Below, in pieces: positions 58,038 to 64,000 of a DNA stretch of 64,000 bases. The DNA comes from Aestuariibius insulae. GTDB lineage: Bacteria; Pseudomonadota; Alphaproteobacteria; Rhodobacterales; Rhodobacteraceae. The position numbers were made by a program, and so were the translations under genes. How positions within the stretch are numbered: position 1 is the first letter of the stretch; each line of letters starts with the position of its first letter. The stretch is taken from positions 186,001 to 250,000 of the forward strand of contig NZ_JBFONW020000004.1 in NCBI RefSeq assembly GCF_040783535.2, in the 5' to 3' direction. Below the pieces are notes generated by a model, which worked only from the letters and a program-made list of their open reading frames with translations, made no database searches and was not told where the DNA came from.

Positions 58038-58505
58038 TCAGAACGCCTCAGGCTTGGCCTCTCGGGCCATGTGATCGAGCACCGCATTCACGAATTTGGC
58101 CTCTTTGCCGTCAGGAAAGAAGGCGCGCGCGACGTCCACGAATTCGGTGATGACGACCTTTGGCGGCGTATCGCGCCCGACAAGCTCGGCCCCGGCGGCG
58201 CGAAAGAGGGCGCGCAGGGTCGGATCGATCCGGGCGATGGGCCATTTGGCGACGAGGGCGCGGTCGGTCATCTGGTCTATCCGGGCCTGATCGGTGACGG
58301 CGCCGTCCATAAGGGCCTTGAAAGTGTCAGGATCGCCTTCGGCCATCTCATAATCGTCAAAGACCTCGCCGAAGCGGTGATCCTCGAATTCACGCACGAC
58401 CGCTTCGACCGTGCGGTCCGACATCTCCATCTGGTAGAGTGCCTGAACCGCGAAGAGCCGCGCGGCAGAGCGCATCTGCCGCTTCTGATTTCCCGAGAGC
58501 GCCAT
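58038..58505 (-). CDS. nusB: transcription antitermination factor NusB
   Basis: 155 residues from the ATG at 58505 (MALSGNQKRQMRSAARLFAVQ). The RNA-binding start RSAARLFAVQALYQMEMS and the C-terminal VVITEFVDVARAFFPDGKEAKFVNAVLDHMA are standard NusB. It binds boxA RNA with NusE for rRNA antitermination. The ATG overlaps the ribH stop by 1 base, so nusB, ribH and ribBA form one leftward unit, as in many proteobacteria. Confidence 0.94.
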   Translation of the reverse strand: MALSGNQKRQMRSAARLFAVQALYQMEMSDRTVEAVVREFEDHRFGEVFDDYEMAEGDPDTFKALMDGAVTDQARIDQMTDRALVAKWPIARIDPTLRALFRAAGAELVGRDTPPKVVITEFVDVARAFFPDGKEAKFVNAVLDHMAREAKPEAF

Positions 58506-59029
58506 CAGACCGTGTCGCTCGCCAGAAGAATGTCGCGGCCAAAGCCGATGGCTTTGCCTTTCTTCCCCCATTTGCGGGAGAGTGCGATCAGGTGGAGCGC
58601 GGCGGCCGCGGCTCCTCCGCCCTTGTTCTGGCCGTCCACTTCGGCGCGGACCTCGGCCTGTTCGCGAGTTTCGACCGTAAGAATGCCGTTACCGATGCAC
58701 AGACCTTGCAGGCCCAGAAGCGTAATCGCGCGGGAGCTGTCGTTGCAGACGGTCTCGTAATGGGTCGTCTCGCCGCGAATGACGCAGCCGAGCGCGACAT
58801 AGCCGTCGAAATTGCTCATCCGTTCGGCGATGCCGATGGCGGTAGGAACCTCGAGTGCGCCGGGCACCTCGATCAGATCGTGGGTGCCGCCCGCGGCCTC
58901 AATCTCGGCCTTGGCGCCGGCGACGAGTGCATCGGCGATGTCCTTGTAATAAGGCGCCACGACAATCAGCAGCTTGACGGGGTTGTCAAAGCCGGGCCGA
59001 TCCAAAACATGGTGCTGGGAGCCTGCCAT
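58505..59029 (-). CDS. ribH: 6,7-dimethyl-8-ribityllumazine synthase
   Basis: 174 residues. The family's marks are LIVVAPYYKDIADALVAGA, VPGALEVPTAIG, ALGCVIRGETTHYE and the late region NGILTVETREQA. It condenses the butanone-phosphate from RibB with the pyrimidine from RibD to make lumazine. It overlaps ribBA by 1 base upstream and nusB by 1 base downstream. Its direct partner, ribE, lies 4.5 kb to the left in the other direction. Confidence 0.95.
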   Translation of the reverse strand: MAGSQHHVLDRPGFDNPVKLLIVVAPYYKDIADALVAGAKAEIEAAGGTHDLIEVPGALEVPTAIGIAERMSNFDGYVALGCVIRGETTHYETVCNDSSRAITLLGLQGLCIGNGILTVETREQAEVRAEVDGQNKGGGAAAAALHLIALSRKWGKKGKAIGFGRDILLASDTV

Positions 59030-60153
59030 TATCCGATCTCCGATATCTTGCGCACCGCGACAATCTCGAGCCCGTAGGCATCGAGGCCGACGACCTTGGG
59101 CTGCGGGGAATTGGTTAAGAGGATGAGTTTCGACAGGCCCAGCGACGACAGGATCTGTGCGCCGAGCCCGTATTGCCGGAGTGTCTGAGGCGAAGTTTCC
59201 TCGCCTGCGGCAAGGCGCATGTGCAGATCGCGCAGAAGAACGAGCGCGCCACGGCCTTCCTCGGCGATTATCTTCATCGCGTCGCCGAATTCCGCTGCGC
59301 GGCCGGTGCCGCCGACGCCGACGACATCAAGGAGCGGATCGAGGGCATGCATACGCACGAGGACGGGATCGTCCCCGGACAGATCGCCTTTGACCAGCGC
59401 GATATGCTCGGCGCCCTGGGTTTCATCGGTGAAGATCCGCATTTCCCACTCGCCGCCAAATTCACTCTGGATCGTTTGGCGATCGCGGACCCGCACGAGA
59501 TTGTCATGCCGGCGGCGGTAGGAGATGAGATCGCTGATTGTACCGATTTTGAGATTATGAAGCTGAGCGAAGGCGACGAGATCAGGTAGGCGAGACATGG
59601 AGCCGTCTTCGTTCATGATCTCGCAGATTACGCCCGAGGCATTGAGGCCCGCAAGGCGGGAGACGTCGATGGCAGCTTCGGTATGGCCTGCGCGCACGAG
59701 AACGCCGCCGTCGCGGGCGCGCAGCGGGAAGACATGGCCCGGGGTCGCGATATCGGCGGCGGTCGCGGCGCTGTCGATGGCGACTGAGACGGTGCGTGCG
59801 CGGTCGGCGGCGGAGATGCCGGTGGTGACGCCTTCGCGGGCCTCGATCGAGACGGTGAAGGCGGTTTCGTGGCGCGAGGAGTTTTGCGAGGCCATCAGAG
59901 GCAGGCCGAGCGCGTCGATCCTCTCGCCCGGCAAGGCCAGACAGATCAGCCCGCGTCCGTGGGTCGCCATGAAATTGATCGCGTCGGGCGTGGCCATCTG
60001 GGCGGGAATGACGAGATCGCCCTCGTTTTCGCGGTCCTCATGGTCGACGAGAATGAACATCCGCCCGTTACGCGCATCCTCAATAATTTCCTCGGTTGAG
60101 GAAATGGCGTCGGTCCAGCTTTCCTCGACCGGTCCGGGCTGTTCGAAACTCAT
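59029..60153 (-). CDS. ribB: 3,4-dihydroxy-2-butanone-4-phosphate synthase with a degenerate GTP cyclohydrolase II domain
   Basis: 374 residues. The N-terminal RibB domain (about 1-215) has the catalytic acidic motif HEDRENEGDL and GHVFPLRARDGGVL. The C-terminal domain keeps the RibA fold (QYGLGAQILSSLG) but at residues about 265-282 has VRMHALDPLLDVVGVGG where active RibA has a cysteine zinc site (SEC...RRCDCG type). No zinc-binding cysteines remain, so GTP cyclohydrolase activity is probably lost. Such RibB-plus-inactive-RibA proteins are known as RibBX. A separate ribA must exist elsewhere. Confidence 0.93.
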   Translation of the reverse strand: MSFEQPGPVEESWTDAISSTEEIIEDARNGRMFILVDHEDRENEGDLVIPAQMATPDAINFMATHGRGLICLALPGERIDALGLPLMASQNSSRHETAFTVSIEAREGVTTGISAADRARTVSVAIDSAATAADIATPGHVFPLRARDGGVLVRAGHTEAAIDVSRLAGLNASGVICEIMNEDGSMSRLPDLVAFAQLHNLKIGTISDLISYRRRHDNLVRVRDRQTIQSEFGGEWEMRIFTDETQGAEHIALVKGDLSGDDPVLVRMHALDPLLDVVGVGGTGRAAEFGDAMKIIAEEGRGALVLLRDLHMRLAAGEETSPQTLRQYGLGAQILSSLGLSKLILLTNSPQPKVVGLDAYGLEIVAVRKISEIG

Positions 60154-60280
60154 GGGGCGCGACCTTTCGGGTAGGATGGGCGCTGGATATCTCGCGGATG
60201 CCGCGATGGCCAGAGCGCGGTTTGAGATGCCGCAGCGTCGGATTTTGCATATTTTGGTCAGATGAAGGATCTTGTCTTGT

Positions 60281-60295
60281 GTTCACTCTTTGTTC
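60281..60295. promoter_or_regulatory. LexA (SOS) operator upstream of mmcB
   Basis: GTTCACTCTTTGTTC is an exact GTTC-N7-GTTC, the consensus LexA site of alphaproteobacteria. It lies in the spacer of a possible promoter TTGTCT (60272-60277) and CATTAT (60295-60300), where bound LexA would block polymerase. The gene downstream belongs to a DNA-repair family known to be SOS-controlled in Caulobacter. Confidence 0.8.
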
Positions 60296-60307
60296 ATTAT
60301 GAAAGCC

Positions 60308-60766
60308 ATGCCCGATGATATGTCTTTGGATCCTCTTCGGCCCGGCCAGCTTTTGGCGCGGGGGATCTGCCGTCATCTGGCGAGCCATGACTTTGCCTGT
60401 CTTGAGGAATTCATTCCGGCGCCGGGGCTGCGGGTCGATGTGATGGCTCTGGGACCGAAAGGCGAGATCTGGATCGTCGAGTGCAAGTCGAGCCGGGCGG
60501 ATTTCACCTCGGACCGGAAATGGGAGGGGTATCTGGAGTTTTGCGACCGGTATTTCTGGGGGGTGGATGAGGCGTTTCCGTCAGAGTTGCTTCCGTTGGA
60601 GAGCGGTCTGATCCTGGCGGATGCCTATGATGCCGAGATCGTCCGGATGCCCGAGGCGGATAAGCTGGCGCCGGCGCGGCGCAAGGCGATGACGGCGCGG
60701 TTTGCGCGGCATGCGGCGCGGCGGCTTCAGGGGCTGCGCGATCCGGGAGCTATTTTTTCGATCTGA
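60308..60766 (+). CDS. mmcB: MmcB family DNA repair protein
   Basis: 152 residues from the ATG at 60308. Other in-frame ATGs lie at 60299 (too close to the LexA box and predicted transcription start) and 60320. The signature VECKSSRADFTSDRKWEGYLEF contains an E-x-K of the PD-(D/E)xK nuclease fold, and RYFWGVDEAFP follows. MmcB proteins in alphaproteobacteria are needed for mitomycin C resistance or crosslink repair. The upstream GTTC-N7-GTTC box fits this role. The 3' end overlaps the convergent DUF6324 gene by 17 bases. Confidence 0.88.
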   Translation: MPDDMSLDPLRPGQLLARGICRHLASHDFACLEEFIPAPGLRVDVMALGPKGEIWIVECKSSRADFTSDRKWEGYLEFCDRYFWGVDEAFPSELLPLESGLILADAYDAEIVRMPEADKLAPARRKAMTARFARHAARRLQGLRDPGAIFSI

Positions 60767-60944
60767 GCGCGTCGGCGGCCTTGGCGGCGGCGAGGATTTC
60801 CTCGGCGATTTCGCGGGCCTCTGCGGGGTCGAAATCCATGGGGATCTCGCTTCCGCCGCCTTCGATGAAAAGGCGGACCATGCCCCGGTCGGTTGGACCG
60901 ATTTGCAGGTTGGCTTCGAGATCGCGTTCGTTGTTGATACCCAT
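60750..60944 (-). CDS. DUF6324 family small protein
   Basis: 64 residues from the ATG at 60944 (MGINNERDLEANLQIGPTDRG). An acidic, hydrophilic C-terminal helix (EAREIAEEILAAAKAADALRSKK) follows a beta-like centre (MVRLFIEGGGSEIPMDFDP). I know it as the DUF6324 type found in Rhodobacteraceae next to mmcB. It is convergent with mmcB and divergent from a GNAT gene. Function unknown. Confidence 0.72.
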   Translation of the reverse strand: MGINNERDLEANLQIGPTDRGMVRLFIEGGGSEIPMDFDPAEAREIAEEILAAAKAADALRSKK

Positions 60945-60968
60945 GGACAGGGGATTAGCGTGGAGCGG

Positions 60969-61454
60969 ATGGAAATGACAAGGGTGGCGCTGCGTTCGGC
61001 GGTCCCGGAGGATGCGGGTTGGATCGTGGAGCGGCATGCGGCGCTGTATGCGCAGGAGGCGTGCTTTGACGACAGCTTTAGAGCGGTCGTGCGCGGGGTT
61101 CTGGACCGGTTCTTTGCAGGCGCAAGCGGGCGCGGCTGGATAGCGGAGCAGGACGGGGCGCCCGCCGGGTGCATCTTTTGCATGATGGAAGAGCCGGGCT
61201 GGGCGCGGCTGCGGCTGTTTCTGCTAGAGCCGGAGGCGCGCGGGACCGGGATGGGGCGGCGTCTGCTGGAGACCTGCATGGCGTTCGCGCGCGAAAACGG
61301 GGCCGGGGCGATGCGGCTGTCGACCCATGAAAGCCACGAGGCGGCCTGCGCGCTTTATGCGAAGGTTGGGTGGATCCGGGTCGCTTCGCGGCCGGTTCAA
61401 AGCTACGGATGTGATCTGGTGGAGCAGGATTGGGAGATTCTATTTGCGCCCTGA
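60969..61454 (+). CDS. GNAT family N-acetyltransferase
   Basis: 161 residues from the ATG at 60969; the ATG at 60975 is also plausible. The acetyl-CoA-binding motif A (LLEPEARGTGMGRRLLETCMAFA) and the motif B helix (THESHEAACALYAKVGWIRV) define GNAT. It transfers acetyl to an amine, but the substrate is unknown; similar proteins often sit as fusions with MarR regulators, which is not the case here. It is followed by tRNA-His. Confidence 0.9.
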   Translation: MEMTRVALRSAVPEDAGWIVERHAALYAQEACFDDSFRAVVRGVLDRFFAGASGRGWIAEQDGAPAGCIFCMMEEPGWARLRLFLLEPEARGTGMGRRLLETCMAFARENGAGAMRLSTHESHEAACALYAKVGWIRVASRPVQSYGCDLVEQDWEILFAP

Positions 61455-61498
61455 GCGGTCTTGCAAATGAGCTTGCCCGGCGCTATTGCGCGCGGTGT

Positions 61499-61575
61499 GC
61501 CGGCGTAGCTCAGTAGGTTAGAGCGCCTGATTGTGGATCAGGAGGTCCCCCGTTCGAGCCGGGGCGCTGGTACCA
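61499..61575 (+). tRNA. tRNA-His (anticodon GTG)
   Basis: A 77-nt cloverleaf folds with GCCGGCG/CGCTGGT acceptor arms (two G-T wobbles), D stem GCTC/GAGC, anticodon stem CCTGA/TCAGG around TTGTGGA, variable loop AGGTC and T arm CCCCG/CGGGG. CCA is encoded (61573-61575). The discriminator base 73 is A and the base before position 1 is T, so no G-1 is encoded. This is unusual among tRNA-His genes but known in a clade of alphaproteobacteria. Confidence 0.95.
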
Positions 61576-61580
61576 CCCCC

Positions 61581-61886
61581 CTAGTTCTCGATCTGGATCG
61601 TCTGGCGGAGTGTCTGGCCGGTGGGATCGTAGATCAGGATGCGGCTGTCCTCGGTCACGATCGCGATCATCCGGTCCGTAACGGTGAAGCCGGTGGCGGT
61701 CGCGCCATCCGGAAGGGTGATTCGGTCGGGCAGGATCGGGGCGGCCTCGGTCGGCGCAAGCCGCATGACAAGAAGCGCCACGATCAGTAGAACCCCTCCG
61801 ATCATCACGGCGGTCAGGAGCGTGACCAGCCGACGGAGAAACCGCAGATTTGCCGGCTCGGGCAGATCGTCAGGAGCGTCGTTCAT
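61581..61886 (-). CDS. DUF6476 family one-pass membrane protein
   Basis: 101 residues from an ATG at 61886 that overlaps the start codon of the divergent rluD-type gene by two bases. One membrane helix (LLTAVMIGGVLLIVALLVM, about 22-41) and a C-terminal part (GFTVTDRMIAIVTEDSRILIYDPTGQ) that looks like one or two beta-propeller strands. I know it as DUF6476 in Rhodobacteraceae. The function is unknown. The stop lies 5 bases from tRNA-His on the opposite strand. Confidence 0.72.
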   Translation of the reverse strand: MNDAPDDLPEPANLRFLRRLVTLLTAVMIGGVLLIVALLVMRLAPTEAAPILPDRITLPDGATATGFTVTDRMIAIVTEDSRILIYDPTGQTLRQTIQIEN

Positions 61887-62898
61887 GGAGCCTCTTCGAT
61901 TCAGGATCGCTGCTGATCCTCCGCCCCGCCTCGATAAGGCGCTTGCGCGCGATGTGCCAGAGGCGGCGGCGCTGAGCCGGTCGCAGCTTGTGCGGCTGTT
62001 GGGAGAGGGCGCGGTTCAGGTGAACGGGACGGTGATGCAGGACGCCAAGGCGCGCACGGCGGAGGGCGATCTGGTGGAGATCGTTCTGCCTGAGGCGCAG
62101 GCCACCCATATGGAGGCCGAGGCGATCCCGCTGGAGATCGTGTTCGAGGATGCGGATCTGATCGTGGTGAACAAACCTGCCGGGATGGTGGTGCATCCCG
62201 CGCCGGGCACGCCGTCGGGCACACTGGTCAACGCGCTGCTGCATTATTGTGGGGCGGACCTGTCGGGCGTGGGCGGCGTGGCGCGGCCCGGGATCGTGCA
62301 CCGGATCGACAAGGAGACGTCGGGTCTGCTGGTGGTCGCCAAGAGCGACCGGGCGCATCAGGGGCTGGCCGCACAGTTCGAAGCGCATAGCGTGGAGCGG
62401 GTCTATCAGGCGCTGGTCTACGGAGTGCCGGATGTCGCCGATCCGCGGCTGCGGGGGATACGCGGGGTTAGTGTCGAGACAGGCGGGACAGTGAAGATCA
62501 CGACCGGGCTGGCGCGCCATCGGACCGACCGGCAGAAGCAGGCGGTCTATTTCGGATCTGGCCGCCATGCGGTCACGCGTCTACAGGTCGCAGAGCGGTT
62601 CGGAGAGAGCGCGGCGCGCGTCACGTGCAGGCTCGAGACGGGCCGGACCCATCAGATCCGGGTGCATCTGGCGCATATCGGGCACGGGATCATCGGAGAT
62701 CTGGTCTATGGGGGGCGGCGCAAGCTTTCGGAAAAGGCGCTTGGCGCGGAGACGGTAGAGCAGGTGCGCGGCTTTGCGCGGCAGGCCCTGCATGCGGGCG
62801 TGCTGGGCTTCGTGCATCCGGTGAGCGGCGAGGATCTTTGTTTTGACGCGGATCTTCCTCAGGACATGCAGGGTTTGCTGGATGCGCTGAAGACGTAA
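61885..62898 (+). CDS. RluA family pseudouridine synthase
   Basis: 337 residues from the ATG at 61885, with AGGAG at 61871-61875. The N-terminal S4 domain (LSRSQLVRLLGEGAVQVNG) is followed by the catalytic core with the conserved aspartate in HRIDKETSG, and TGRTHQIRVHL near the C-terminal end. It converts uridine to pseudouridine in RNA, probably in 23S rRNA as RluD does at the helix 69 positions, but RluC-type sites cannot be excluded. The start shares two bases with the divergent DUF6476 start (CATG). Confidence 0.92.
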   Translation: MEPLRFRIAADPPPRLDKALARDVPEAAALSRSQLVRLLGEGAVQVNGTVMQDAKARTAEGDLVEIVLPEAQATHMEAEAIPLEIVFEDADLIVVNKPAGMVVHPAPGTPSGTLVNALLHYCGADLSGVGGVARPGIVHRIDKETSGLLVVAKSDRAHQGLAAQFEAHSVERVYQALVYGVPDVADPRLRGIRGVSVETGGTVKITTGLARHRTDRQKQAVYFGSGRHAVTRLQVAERFGESAARVTCRLETGRTHQIRVHLAHIGHGIIGDLVYGGRRKLSEKALGAETVEQVRGFARQALHAGVLGFVHPVSGEDLCFDADLPQDMQGLLDALKT

Positions 62899-62950
62899 CA
62901 GCGAATTGTGCAAAATCTGCACGAATTCTTGACAAAAACACACAGAGAAG

Positions 62951-62971
62951 GGGCTGGACGGGAGCCAGCCC
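62951..62971 (+). terminator. hairpin after the pseudouridine synthase gene
   Basis: GGGCTGG (62951-62957) and CCAGCCC (62965-62971) with a 7-base loop lie 52 bases after the stop. No T-tract follows, so the effect may be partial. It separates the gene from the rpoH promoter region. Confidence 0.55.
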
Positions 62972-63019
62972 TATCGGTATACCCATTTTGAACTAATCGG
63001 TTCAGTTGGCCTGCGACAT

Positions 63020-63048
63020 CTTGTAAGGTCTGGATCGACTCACCATAT
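63020..63048 (+). promoter_or_regulatory. possible heat-shock-type promoter of rpoH
   Basis: CTTGTAA (63020-63026) and ACCATAT (63042-63048) with a 15-base spacer resemble the sigma32 consensus (CTTGAAA, CCCATNT), which would mean self-activation of rpoH. A sigma70 reading (TTGTAA with an AT-rich -10) is also possible. Confidence 0.4.
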
Positions 63049-63081
63049 CAATGTTAAGTTAATAAACATTGGAGGAAAGAT

Positions 63082-63978
63082 TTGGCCAGTTACACCAATT
63101 TACCCGCCCCCTCGCCAGAGCAGGGCTTGAACCGGTACCTCCAGCAGATCCGTAAGTTTCCGATGCTGGAGCCCGAAGAGGAATACATGCTCGCCAAGGC
63201 GTGGGTGGAGAAGGAAGACACTGAATCCGCGCATAAGATGGTGACATCGCATCTGCGGCTCGCGGCGAAGATCGCCATGGGCTATCGCGGCTATGGATTG
63301 CCTCAGGCTGAGGTGATTTCAGAGGCGAATGTCGGTCTGATGCAGGCGGTCAAGCGGTTCGATCCCGAGAAGGGCTTTCGGCTTGCGACCTATGCCATGT
63401 GGTGGATCCGGGCCTCGATCCAGGAATATATCCTGCGATCCTGGAGCCTTGTGAAGCTGGGCACGACCAGCGCGCAGAAAAAGCTGTTCTTCAACCTGCG
63501 CAAGGCGAAAAGCCGGATCGGCGCGCTGGAAGATGGCGATCTGCGGCCCGAGAATGTTCAGCGAATTGCGCATGATCTGGGCGTGACCGAAACCGAGGTC
63601 ATCTCGATGAATCGGCGGATGTCGGGCGGCGATGCGTCGCTGAATGCCATGGTCGGTAGCGATGGCGATAGTGCCACGCAATGGCAGGATTGGCTTGAGG
63701 ATGAGGATGCCGATCAGGCCGGCGATTATGCGGAGCGGGACGAGCTGGAAAGCCGCCGCGAGCTGCTGAACGAGGCCATGGATGTCCTGAACGTCCGCGA
63801 GAAGGATATCCTGGTTCAGCGCCGCTTGCAGGACAAAGCGATCACGCTTGAAGAGCTGTCGGGTCAATACGATGTCAGCCGCGAGCGCATCCGCCAGATC
63901 GAGGTGCGGGCGTTCGAAAAGCTGCAAGCGCGGATGCGTGAGCTGGCGGACGAGCGGGGCATGTTGGCGACGGCCTAG
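63082..63978 (+). CDS. rpoH: RNA polymerase sigma factor RpoH (sigma32)
   Basis: 298 residues from a TTG at 63082, with the strong ribosome-binding sequence GGAGG at 63071-63075 six bases upstream. The RpoH box QKKLFFNLRKAKSRIG (residues about 132-147), region 2.4 (YAMWWIRASIQEYIL) and region 4.2 (YDVSRERIRQIEVRAFEKLQ) identify the heat-shock sigma factor. It directs chaperone and protease genes, probably including hflKC, degP and ftsH. The weak TTG start may limit its level. Several alphaproteobacteria have two rpoH genes; this is one copy. Confidence 0.95.
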   Translation: MASYTNLPAPSPEQGLNRYLQQIRKFPMLEPEEEYMLAKAWVEKEDTESAHKMVTSHLRLAAKIAMGYRGYGLPQAEVISEANVGLMQAVKRFDPEKGFRLATYAMWWIRASIQEYILRSWSLVKLGTTSAQKKLFFNLRKAKSRIGALEDGDLRPENVQRIAHDLGVTETEVISMNRRMSGGDASLNAMVGSDGDSATQWQDWLEDEDADQAGDYAERDELESRRELLNEAMDVLNVREKDILVQRRLQDKAITLEELSGQYDVSRERIRQIEVRAFEKLQARMRELADERGMLATA

Positions 63979-64000
63979 GCCCTTTTCCCCTGACCTGTTG

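Noticed and set aside
60154..60280. FMN riboswitch upstream of ribBA
   Set aside because: No RFN-type conserved segments; the region carries the LexA box of mmcB instead.
1..64000. CRISPR arrays, insertion sequences, integrases, prophage or toxin-antitoxin modules
   Set aside because: No regularly spaced repeats, transposase motifs or phage genes were seen in any part of the window.

Overview
The window comes from a GC-rich alphaproteobacterium, most likely a member of the Rhodobacteraceae/Roseobacteraceae. The evidence is a heterotetrameric sarcosine oxidase operon, a tRNA-His with A73 and no encoded G-1, a GTTC-N7-GTTC LexA box, the RpoD/RpoH pair, and several small families (DUF2842, DUF6324, DUF6476, MmcB) that I associate with this group. 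Nearly all of it is ordinary chromosome. I see no insertion sequence, prophage, integrase, CRISPR array or rRNA operon.

Layout. 1-848 is the 5' part of a sugar aminotransferase gene that runs off the left edge. 1333-7627 is a leftward operon with a polar amino acid-type ABC importer (ATPase, binding protein, two permeases), an alpha/beta hydrolase, a class I glutamine amidotransferase and a glutamine-synthetase-like ligase. It looks like uptake plus gamma-glutamylation of an amine. 7689-14698 holds a PhnD-like protein and a TerB-like protein, a MipA/OmpV porin, phzF, pyrG, secG and purA. 14740-24359 holds a large acidic conserved protein, thiamine pyrophosphokinase, rpiA-gor, hflK-hflC with a DUF2065 mini-gene, degP and a ferredoxin. 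24359-34605 holds cobS/cobT, an Lrp-type regulator divergent from 4-hydroxyphenylpyruvate dioxygenase, a large one-pass membrane protein, metY, a VOC protein and a glycosyltransferase-like protein.

35019-41025 is soxBDAG, interrupted by two related small secreted proteins. 41147-46259 is dnaG-rpoD, a small secreted protein, a YjbQ family gene and dodecin. 47209-60153 is the nrdR/riboflavin/nusB region (nrdR-ribD, ribE, nusB-ribH-ribBA). It is interrupted by three capsule genes (kpsC-like, export lipoprotein, kpsS-like) and by a glycosyltransferase with a two-gene membrane/ClpP-like module. 60281-63978 holds SOS-controlled mmcB, a GNAT acetyltransferase, tRNA-His, a RluA-type pseudouridine synthase and rpoH.

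How the genes connect. Sarcosine oxidase yields glycine, H2O2 and a C1 unit, and it uses FAD and FMN, whose precursor is made by the rib genes here. HflKC, DegP and RpoH belong to envelope and protein quality control. The capsule genes, the aminotransferase and two glycosyltransferases belong to surface polysaccharide formation. The least explained parts are the coiled-coil membrane protein plus ClpP-like protein pair (55954-57968), the tandem secreted paralogs inside the sox operon (36250-37329), the composition break inside dnaG, and a composite intergenic repeat present twice between convergent genes.
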